Positions 22,264-33,100 of a DNA stretch of 64,000 nt are shown in pieces (within the stretch, counting starts at the first letter, position 1; every line of letters starts with the position of its first letter). The DNA is from Temnothorax longispinosus (Eukaryota > Arthropoda > Insecta > Hymenoptera > Formicidae). The notes under the pieces were generated by a model that was not told the DNA's origin, searched no databases, and saw only the letters and a list, made by a program, of their open reading frames with translations. Position numbers and translations under genes: made by a program. The DNA lies in NCBI RefSeq assembly GCF_030848805.1, contig NC_092360.1:18982340-19046339 (forward strand). Reading direction: 5' to 3'.

Positions 22264-23655
22264 CAAAAAAGCGGGTATATTCCTGGGAATAATAGGGTCA
22301 TCTTAGGGAAATATAAGGGATTTCATAAGGCAATTATCAAGGCCCTAGAGAGAGAGAGAGAGGTGGGAAGGGGAGAGCAAAATATGTATGAAATAGGCGT
22401 GAATGAGAGCAGGAAAAACGAAAAGCTCGAATCTACGCAAGAGGATGCGTTAGTTCATAAAACGGAAATAAAAAAAGGAAGAAAAATGATAAAATGCAGA
22501 AAGAAAAAGGTCGTACGTGGCAAAATAAAAAATTACATGAGATAGAATCTGAGAAAAATAAAAACCACCTAGAGATAAAACCACCTACGCATGCAAATAT
22601 AACAAAAGATGTTATCAAATGAAATTTCATGTTTGTTTAAAAACAGAGAACAGCTAATAAGAATAAATAAGGAACTATAATATACAATAAAGAAGATGTA
22701 TACTGTAAAAAATAATAATAGAATGATCTAGAACAGATTGTCAATTGAAATGGCAAAGCGACATAAATAAAATCAAACATTTTGCAAAATAAATTGTTAA
22801 CATCATTCTTTTATTAAACATTGTAAATGTATAGTTGATTAAAGATGCATTTTTTGAAAAAGCATTCTTTGAAGTTTTTTCTCGTGTTTTATATGCCGTT
22901 GCCTAGTTCGTCTTTTAAAATTTGAATAACTTTGCTTTAATACCAAAAAAAATATACTCCGCAGTGCGTCAACGAATTCTCAATCCAGCGTACGAACACA
23001 CGTAAAATAATTCATCTATTATCTGACTTTCTAACTGTATGTTTTATCTTCCTAGCTTATAAAGTCTAGTTGCCGAATCAGTGACGAAAAATCGCGACGG
23101 TCTCTGATCGGTGTTATAAATCGCGCGAAAGTATGAAAATTCAATAGCGGCGGAAGAGGACTCGGCGGTGCAAAACGCAAAAGGACAATGCAAAGAACAC
23201 GCGGAGCGGAACGGAAGCGCACGTTCGACCGTGCACCGGAGAAACGACGGAGAACGCTCCTCGAGCGTAATACGGAAAATGTATTTCGAAGGACGGAGAG
23301 AAGGAGAGACGTAGCCGCTCTATAGCGCCGCGGTACTACTGCCACGGTACTGCTGCCGTTGCACAGCGATGCTATATAACGGACAAGCCGTTTCACGCTA
23401 CGTTTACCATTTTATTTTATTTCGAAAGGTATATATTTTTAGATTTTATTGCGGTCCCTAGAGAGGAGAGAAAGAGAGGGGGGAGGGAGGAAGGGAGGGA
23501 GAGAGACCGATGTGTCGCGAATTCTTTTCATGTTCTATGATTTCCATAGGGACACTGAAATTTACGTAATTATGTTGTAATAATTGTCAAAAGCGCCTTG
23601 ATTGCTGTATGATAAACACTTTTCAATGGAAGTTAATTTATTACCTAATTTTGCA
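22264..23655. other. Right flank of the two-gene locus and adjacent non-coding DNA
   Basis: The first 90 bp hold short GGG-containing motifs and CAAGGCCCT (22338-22346), the inverted partner of a 9-mer on the left flank. A short GA run and A-rich sequence follow. A GC-rich patch at 23.05-23.4 kb carries an Arg-rich 114-codon minus-strand frame with no recognisable domain. The run 23478-23499 contains four GGG tracts with short loops, which fits a G-quadruplex motif. No gene is supported. Confidence 0.5.
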
Positions 23656-24213
23656 TTTCTATTTTCTGCATGTCACGCGATTTGCAGTTGAATATAGAAA
23701 TTACAGATTATGTATCTTTTGTCAAGTCTAAATATGTCCGAATAAACATTATTTACAAAATAATCGCAAATTACAAACCATTATTATTAAATGCAGTCAC
23801 TTCTGCGTAGAATTGCAATTTATATATTATACTACTTATTAATGTTTTAAATGGATATAAATAAATGTAAATTCCAAGATCGAGTATTAGATTAATATTG
23901 TTAAATTGTCCCAATGTGCAATTTAACTAGAATATTTCTATTTTCTGCATGTCACGCGAATTGCAGTTAAATATAGAAATTACAGATTATATATATATCT
24001 TTTGTCAAGTCTAAATATTTCCGAATAAACACTATTTACGATAATAATCGTAAATTCCAAACCATTATTATTAAATGCAGTCACTTCTGTGTAGACTCGC
24101 AATTTATATTACATATGCTATATTTATTAATGTTTTAATGGATATAAACACATAAATGTAAATCCCGAGAGTAGATTAACATCGTTAAATCGTCCTAATG
24201 TAATTTAACCAGA
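23656..24213. repeat. 279-bp unit in two tandem copies
   Basis: Copy 1 spans about 23656-23934 and copy 2 about 23935-24213. Landmark blocks recur at the same spacing: TTTCTATTTTCTGCATGTCA, TTTTGTCAAGTCTAAATAT, CCATTATTATTAAATGCAGT. Copies differ by scattered substitutions and small indels (AT-repeat length). There is no open frame. Origin is a local tandem duplication. Confidence 0.85.
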
Positions 24214-27152
24214 TCATGCAAAATCTACATGCATCAGTACATTTTAATATTAACTCAAAAGAGACGTTTAGGACGTGTTTAGGAATAATATAAAGTAGTT
24301 TCATTTATTTATTTATATATATTCTTTCGGACCGTAGCGCTTGGATTATGCCTGGAAAACATCGACTACAAAAGCCACCCCCGCCAACAACTTTTTATTA
24401 TCTCTAAAGCTATTTTGCCGGCTGCCTACTCGCTAATAGGATTGTCACTCGCGTGCCTTTTGCCGGACTGCAATGGAGGATAGTTCCAATTCCTGGTATC
24501 GCGAACCGTCGTCAACGGTTCAAGATATTCCGGGTCGCGCCCGGCCGCCAACTTCGTTGTCTCATTATCCGCTTCGTTCCCCGAACGCGTCCCCGCAGCA
24601 AGGAGAAAAAATGGGAAAATGGGCCGTGGAAAAACAGAATGACCTAGGGAAGAGAACAATCCGAAGACAGTAACGATCGCACACGAATTATTCTCCCTTC
24701 ATCTCGCTGCGTCCCGTAAATTAATATACCATATGGACAGCCGCGGAAAAAAGACCGGACCTAAAAAAGAACATCCTGAATTCAAAGCACGATTTCTAAA
24801 CTTTTTCGATGGCTCAATTTTGCGAGAAGACTCGGCGCGCGACACAATTCGCTCTACGCCCTCCTTGTCTCCGAAGAGAAAAACGAAGGATACGGGTTAA
24901 TGTCGCCGGGCTGAAGAAGAAACGAAAAAAAGAAGGCAAGAAACTTGCCGGCCAATTCGCGGACGTGCCGTAGAGTCTAATATGTTTCGTATATCCTACT
25001 TGGCCGTTTGTTCTCTCCTTCACCCCGTGCTGCGAAAAAGAAACAAAAGACACGGAGAGACGACCTGGGGGTGGAGCAGGAGAAAGGGAGGAGCCCGAGG
25101 TACCATACCGGCATGTATCACTATAGCACTCGAACCCGCGATCCCACTTTCATAAGTTCTCTTAAGTTTTGCGGCAGCTAGTATCTAATAGTCGACTTTT
25201 TTCTTCCACTCGCTCTTCCTTCCTCACCGTACACCTTTCCTTGCTATCCTATGTTACCGCCAACGTGCTTTCTCACGCTTCCCGCCCTTTCGCGGTTTTC
25301 AATTTTTTCACATTTAAGATAATTAATCCGACGAAAGTCACGTAAATTCTCATCGCAGAAATTAAACGTCCATTTTTTTACATAGTTAAAACAAATATTA
25401 GGTACATCAACGATTTGAAGAACTTGTCATGGAGAAACGTTGCTAGGGCGTTTCAAATTAATTCATTTTGGCACAGAATATTTGTGAATATCGTGGAATA
25501 TTTCAACTTAATATAATAATAAATTACTAAATCAATTCGTACGTACATACATATTATCGTGGAGAAAATAATATCTCCATTGCAATATGTGATATACGAC
25601 AACAATATCGTAGAACATTTTCTATAATATTTAGGATTTTGAAACCAGACACCGGAATAATTGTTATCTAAAATTACCACGCACTTTACTGACGTAATGT
25701 AAACAATGTTTAATAAATTACCACTTGTTAAATTATAAAAGTGAAAGAGCAACAATATCTGTAATTAGAATTACATACAATAACAATTAATTAATTAAAA
25801 TTCCATGTAACACCTGTAGCGTAAAGAATTTTCCGCTACATTTTTCTTTACAAGATTTATCCAAATTAAGAGCCCTCGTGAACGGTTTTAAAACAGATTC
25901 TGATATTTTTCCTTCATAATGCAGAGAAACATCTGGGTCAATCGGTCAGTAGTACAACTATGTGCGCGTTCCGCCCTTTCGTCGCGCTTATTCATTCATA
26001 GAAGCGTCTAAACGGCAAATAATACCTGTGTTGAAGATTTCCATATAATTACCAAGGGTCTCATAAAATTTCAAACAACGTTTATGCTTTCGAGCATTAC
26101 CACAGGGTACGTGGTATTCCCTCGTAAAATTGTACCGACGTAACTATATATTTATCGCGCAAAATTATCAATATATCATTCTGTATCGTAAAATTTCAAA
26201 TCACATGTAGTTGTTACCGTCCAACCATAATTCACGAGCTATTCTGTAATAACTCACGATCCACAACCGCGCGGCGCGCGCTCAGGTTCCTCCAACTTCA
26301 TCTGAAATTCTACATACCATTCTTTCCCATTTTACTTCTTGTTCCACTACTTTTCGTTCTTCCGTTTCTCCATCTTCTTGCCGTCCTTATCTGGCGACGC
26401 GATATCGCCCTTCGCGAAACTCAGAAGTGAAGAGATAGGGAAGAAAGCTCCCTCGAAGCTTCCGCTTGACATCGAGTAACTTTTGATAGTTCTAAGAGGT
26501 AAGACGAGGAAGAAGTCAAGATGGTAAAATTACCTTCAAATACTTCGTGACAAAATTCCGAGATTAACCTGAAATGGTGGTGGCGATGCCGCGACGACAA
26601 AACAAACTTGTTATTATAAAACAAAATGCATTTAAAACCGTGTATCTGGAATTTTAATGATCTTATGACGATTCAAATTTCGAATTTTGTTCGCGTGATA
26701 TGAGAGAGATACAAAGAACGTTTAAGAAAAATCATGGATCATATCTAAGAATTAAAAGAGATCGACTGAACGATGGTCGTGATAAATAATAGGTCCATCA
26801 ACGTTATATTGAAATCTTACAAGATGGTTATCCACGTTTATTCTCCAAACTCCAAATGCAAAATGTATTTAAGACCATATGGTTTCGAGAAAATCGTTAT
26901 TAAGACGTCAAACTAACCCGTGCAGGAAGAAACTAACGCAGACGCTTGATAGTAGTGATGGAAGTTTGCAAGACCATTTGTGCAAGACTCATTTGTGCAA
27001 GAATAGCTTCGCTCAAACAATTATCGCGCGCGACCATTAAGTCGTTAGATGTTTTACTGATATGTTTCATTCCCCTTGATTTATAAAATAAGAGATAGTA
27101 TACCAAATTTGGTTGTTCTAATTTAAAAACTGTAGATTTGCATAGCGGAAAA

Positions 27153-27184
27153 ACATACATACATACATACATACATACATACAT
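27153..27184. repeat. (ACAT)8 microsatellite
   Basis: Eight tetranucleotide units without interruption. They explain the MYVC-type repeat in the minus-strand frame there. Confidence 0.95.
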
Positions 27185-28151
27185 TTTTATATATATAGAG
27201 ATTGTATGAAAATAATTTTAGGCTTGAAACCATTCTTTTCATTTGATAAACGACAAGTTCCCTCAATCATAATAAAAATTGATTATGGCAAACTCTGTGA
27301 AATCGCTAGATCAAAAGTGTGTTATATTATAAAGTTACTCGTTAAATCGAATTACCTAGATGCAGTGTGTAAACATTGAACGAGGATTCAAACTTCATTA
27401 TAGCGAAAATTTCGCTTTGTATATAATGTACTCAGTGTAACAGAATCTCACTGCAGTTTGTTCATTAATCACGGAACCTCAGTAGAACTCTCGATCGTTC
27501 GCCGGGGAACATCTTTTTCCCTTCAAAACATTTCGGGTCCATAAAAGAGATTCAATAAATCTGTGACGATAAACGATCGTGGAGTTGCTGCTTTTGATAT
27601 CGTGAGGTACAGTCTATTATCATCTTTACTTCGAAGAACTCGGCCTTTCTCGCTAAGAGCCTACTCCATTTTTTAAAATAAAACCCTCTGATATCAACGA
27701 GTGCCTCAAACGCGCCCGCCCATTCTTTTCCTTTCGATCTTGATCAGCTTTCTATTACGTCTGTGCAATAAATCGTCTAGTCATCTTCGACATACTAAAT
27801 CCCAAAAAGACTTCACGTTAAGAGGGGGATTATGAAGCCATCGATCGGTAACTAAGGAAGATTAAGTGACCCCGAACACTGTTTATAAAACCTCTCAACC
27901 TTCTTCGTCAATTTCAACGTCACCAAATACTCTTTCAAAATCGCGAAAACGAGGTCATTCTTATCATGATAAAGGACGTTATTAACGGTTTAAATTGGTA
28001 CCGATGTTTAAATAAAATTTTATTATATGTTTAAACACACACACAATGTATTGTTTTGCGATTGTGCTAGGATGTTTTAAAATTTCCAATTTTTTATTTT
28101 TTTAAGATTTTTTATTGTTATGAAAGAAATCTATTACAAATTTAAGTCGAA

Positions 28152-28198
28152 AAATAACCGAGATACATCGGTTATTTACTGCGATACAGTAAATAACC
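28152..28198. other. Two overlapping, mutually exclusive hairpins
   Basis: AAATAACCG (28152-28160) can pair with CGGTTATTT (28169-28177). The same segment, as GGTTATTTACTG (28170-28181), can instead pair with CAGTAAATAACC (28187-28198) in a perfect 12-bp stem with a 5-nt loop. One central segment thus has two alternative partners. Any role is unknown, and the sequence may be a small repeat relic. Confidence 0.6.
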
Positions 28199-29214
28199 AA
28201 TCTATTTCGCTAATGGCTATATATATAAGTACATCATTAACGACCGCGTTTAATCGAGCGAAAATTTGTTTTCAACTGGCCTAATTACGCGCGGCAACCG
28301 AAATGTATCGCCAGGGTAAACAGATGCGTGAATCGAAATCGACAACGTTCCTAATTAATCGCTCGTCTACCGCGCGTGCCCGCTAGATAGTGTTTTTCCC
28401 AATTTTCGTGGTGGCGCAACATTATAAGCAATAGATAATACACGCAAATCAACGAAATTCACCGGTATTCGAATGGCAATAATGTGAGACCGCGAATATA
28501 TATGATCGCCAGAAATTCTCTTGCGTGCCATAAAAAAACCGCAAAACCGAAGTTTGCGCACACTGCAATGTAAAAAGTTTTACGTCACTACATTCGTGTT
28601 ACGAAAGCGAAAGAGATTGGCGAAAAATACAAAAGCCACTCGGTTTGTGCATATGTATACGTAATATTACATGACGCGTGTCCTGAGAATTCAATAATTC
28701 CCGTCAAGTAAAAAGAAGAGACAAAACTGTATGACGGTATCAGTCCTTTTCTCGAAATTATTTCTCGTGTATTTGTAACAGGAATTTTTATATTGCCACC
28801 GTAATAAACAATTATAAAAACCTTTTACCTATAATTTATTATATACAAGGTAATTTTGGTAACTGGAATATACTTAGCTCTTTTCTAAATCAAGATAAAA
28901 AAAAGTTATGAAAAAAATCTTTTTTACTATTGAGTACGATCTATCACTCTAGCTGTAATATTTTTTCAAACAATGTTTTTTATGGAAATTTTTGAAAGAT
29001 AACGTGTTCGCAGGAATTTATTTCAAAAAATAACTTTAAAGAACGAATCGCAAGCTTATTCTAATGTAACTAGTTGTCAAAATGTTATGAAAAACATTTT
29101 AAAAAACCGTGTTGGAAGGTATTTAGAATCTCACATTTAATGTAATAAAGCGTTTAATAGCATTTAATGTAATAATAAAGTAATTTTATGACATAAAATA
29201 TGTAGAGGAAAGTC

Positions 29215-30124
29215 CCCTATTATGAGATAAGCTCCTAATATGCGATAGCGGGATTTCTGGTAAACTAACAATAAGGTTCTAGGTTCTATTTGTTGGTTCC
29301 ACCGTGAACTTATTGCCCTTGGTGTAAAACCTATTTAGTAGAAAATTCATTGTTCGATAGTGCATGCACTCGTTATGAAAATCGCGAAATTGTGAATTTG
29401 GATGTTGTAAAGTTCCATGATGGTGAGACTTTAAACCTTGTTTATTATATAATAGATAAATATTTGACAATGAGTTCTGTATATGCAGTGATAGAGTAAG
29501 GTCCGTATTAATAGGAAAATACAGGATGTGTTGAGTTGCATGCTTAATTGTAGAAGATAGATTTGGTGATCGTGAAACCGCAAGGCATGGGGTCCGTAAT
29601 ATGAGATATTCAGGGTGACGATCGTTGCTAGAGTATGAAGGTTATTATACAGTAATAAAAAGAGGGAAAATACTATGTTAAAGTTAAGGGAAGGTTTATA
29701 CGAAATTATAAGAGTGTGCTGGTCGCATGCTCATGCTGGGCGCACACTGACTGCGCTGGAATATACAAGTGTGGGTTTGCGATCATTGCAAATAAGCTTG
29801 TCCATTACATTTGTATTTCAGAGACATTAAATGAAGTTTTCTAATTGCAATACCAATGTATTTTGCACATTATTAGCGATTTCTCGGGGTATCTCATATT
29901 AGGAGCAAACTTTTTCGATTTTGCATAGAGCGAGGCATAAAGCTTATTTAAAAAATTTTTCTAATTTTCAGAAAAATTAATATTTGAATTAGATTTTACA
30001 TTTCAGCATCTTAAATCTTATTAAATTTCCTTCAAAATGACCTACTATATTTTTCAATTCTGCCTATAGACTTCCGATAAACACACAAATTAAATGTGGT
30101 ATCTCATAATAGGGGGCTTTCCTC
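29215..30124. mobile_element. 910-bp TA-flanked terminal-inverted-repeat element
   Basis: TA flanks at 29213-29214 and 30125-30126. The ends read GAGGAAAGTCCCCTATTATG on the left and GAGGAAAGCCCCCTATTATG read inward from the right. A motif of the form TAATATGAGATA or its complement recurs in the interior (about 29235-29250, 29597-29610, 29889-29904). The frames inside are short and on no transposase pattern. Its layout (GGG/CCC-rich ends, TA flanks, repeated subterminal motif) parallels the element at 7430-8393, but the sequence is different. Confidence 0.8.
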
Positions 30125-30126
30125 TA

Positions 30127-33100
30127 ATACCTAGCAAAGTATTAATATTCCGATTATTTTATACTAATACTTTTATACGCAGAATAGTAAGAACAATCAT
30201 CTTGTGCTAAAAAGGTATATGATTCCATTAAAAAAAAATTACAGTTGCATATTTACATCGGTTTATTGTTCAATAAAATATAATCACAGAACATATTCTA
30301 TGTTTCATTTTGATAGAGCATGCTAAATAGATTTTTCTCCATCATTTTTTTCTATCTTGATTTAGAATAGAGCTATAACTTAGTTCAGTTCGAGGTTCAG
30401 TTACTAAAATCACCCTGTACAACTATCTCAAACAGCTCAACTTTTACATATATTATTACAGGCGTCGCGGCGTTGGCGTTGGTGCAAAGAAAGGAGAAAG
30501 GAACCAAACGACGGGGGACGCAAACGTTATTTCGCATGCCGCATGTTGTCGCGTAAAAAATCCACGAGACGTGATGGCGTATGGTATAGATATAATAAAC
30601 CACAGGTCCCAAGACCCGGCCATTTCGCAGCGGTTTATTAGATTCACGCTCGCGACTCGCGACGTAGGTAGGTGCGAACGAAAAAGTTCGTTTGGAGGGA
30701 GCGACTCAACGCGGGCGTTCCGGTCGGAGCGCGAGACGCGCGAATACGTTTGTATTCGGTTGATTTGTGCCCCGGGTATACCTCTTATTTCGCGCCGTGT
30801 ATTCCTGGCGAGAAAGCGGCAGTCCGCGCGCATCACGTACCGTTGCAGCCGAAACGTGCTTCAATTTTCGGCGGCACGGCGCGGCGCGGCGCACCGGGCA
30901 GAACAATGCGAGACTGCATCTATTCACGGAGAAGTTGGGGAAATGTTAACAACCGCCTTTCAGCGGTTTCTCGCCGAAATAAAAGCGCAACCGACGACAC
31001 TCAATGCGACTTCCATCTCAATTCCCAACTGCTCCGCCACCACGATCCATCGTGGTCCTTCCGTAATAATATTAACAGGCACTTCTCGCAGAGACAAAGC
31101 ACCGAGCGAAATAAAACCCACTTTTCAAAACGATCCCACTTCGCGTATGCTAAACGTCCTATTTTCTGCAATTGCGCTCGTCATTTGTTAAACCATTGTT
31201 GTGTTTTACGTGCGCTCATGAAATCGAGAAATAGATCACTAACAAGTTGATTAAGAGATTCATAAAATAATAATTTTCAATTAAACGAAAAAACGAGAAG
31301 ACAAAAATTATTTTTATTTAAAAAAAAAATCTTTGTATCGCGTAAATTGTAAAAATTTCAATTAAGATTTAATAAATTGTTAATCTTTAATCACTAAGCA
31401 TGAAAGCTATGCATAATAACGAGAGAAAGAGAAAGAGATGGCGATGACGATCGGTCATCTTTCTTATGAAAGTTCAAGAGAGACAACTTTGGATGCAGAA
31501 TATATCTTTTATGAAGATATCGTGATAAACACATCCAACTTTAAACAGCAGCTAAGAAGCACATGAGTATAGTTCTGTGAAAATTTCGTGAAATTTTAAA
31601 CAGACCTCACATCCTGTCCTAAAAAGGAGTTAAGCTCTTTTGAGGTATTAGGAAGCAAGGTAGTGAGAAAGACGGCAAGGATAGACGGGGATTTCAAAAA
31701 GTAATTTCGCAGGTTCGGTTGTGTCACGCGCGTAACATTTCCCGCGGGACAAGCCCGACTTCGGTACATAAAAAACATTTTTCCCCGCGACGTGACACGA
31801 CGTTACGTGTTATTCGAAACGGGTGAAATAAAGAGAGAGAGAGAGAGGGAGAAAGTTTCACGTTCGTCTATTAAATCCGTACGCGTATGCTGCGTGGAAG
31901 TCATACTGCGATAGATTTTTCATAAATATATCAAACAACTAGAGTGTTGTCATCTCTAACCAAAATATTCAGCTAAAATGGAATTAATTAAGCAATTATA
32001 TATTATACTAGATTCTTATTATATTATTCTAGACTCTATAAAGATAAATATCAGTAGAAAGAATAGAAGAGAATAAAAATAGACCCTTCATGAATTTCAA
32101 CGTAACTTTCCACAACGAAATAAAAAAGCGTTAAATAATACATCGTATATATAAAATATAGAAAATCGCCTCGAATACGCATGTAGCAACGCGATAAGTG
32201 ATACATCGTATCCGGTTATTTAATTGTTACAAGATCAAGTACTGCTTAATCAACAGTATTTTAACACAGTATTTTAATGAATCACATCGCATAAAATGTC
32301 ATTACTCGAATTCTGATATGCATTTCGTGCGATTTCGTGCGTGGCATATCGCGCGATTCCGAGAAAATCAAAAATACATCCAAACCGCGGTTAAACGAGT
32401 CCATCAGAGTTGAGAAACAAAAATTTCCTACTGAACGTGATATCGGTCAAACGCGATATCCCCTAGCGAATTGATATGTTCTAGCGTATCGCTGGCACTT
32501 TTCATAGAAACAACACGACTAATTAATCAATATACGGATGATCGAGCGTACAACTATAAAAATAAAAGAAAAGCGTGACGGACATATATGACCGTACCGA
32601 AGCGTGATAAATTTATAAGTAGAAAATCGTAGTAAATCATATGGCATTATTTGCACCTAATAGTAAGGACATACAGTGTAGTAGTGTACAGTCAAATATT
32701 CTAAATCATTAACTAAGAGAGATACATTTACATATCTGAATGAAAATACATAAGTTTAAAAATGTACATTAATTAAGTATGAGCAAAAATAATACATCAA
32801 AACTGCAGTATGTGAGTACAGCATCCAGATATTTATATGCGGCTTCGCCGCAACGATATATATGGGATGAGCAAAACACAGAGAGGGAGAGAAAAAAATA
32901 ACGCGCAGCCGGCAGACAACATCACTCGAGAACGCAGTAGTTAAAAAACCGTCGGGGGTGGTGATAGTAGCCGCACGCCGGGAATGAAGTGCGCGACGTA
33001 TAAAATTCAAGCCATAAAAAATATCGGTGGGATGCACGCGAACGGTAAACAGCAAAGCGGTCGCTATAATGTCGAACAAACACGCGTGTGCTCGGTAAAA

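Larger units (their letters stand above)
24214..29212. other. Non-coding stretch, mainly AT-rich
   Basis: There are GC-rich patches at 24.42-25.1 kb and 26.2-26.5 kb; the rest is AT-rich. Open frames of 60-100 codons occur on both strands without domains or splice signals that join them. The (ACAT)8 repeat and the paired hairpins near 28.15 kb are listed separately. Nothing else is supported. Confidence 0.55.

Noticed and set aside
23656..24213. CRISPR-like repeats
   Set aside because: There are only two long tandem copies without spacers, in a eukaryotic genome.
30571..31250. Two overlapping plus-strand frames of 206 and 192 codons
   Set aside because: Both are open at once in a CpG-rich block and minus-strand frames overlap them. 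Composition is Arg/Ser-rich with no recognisable motif.
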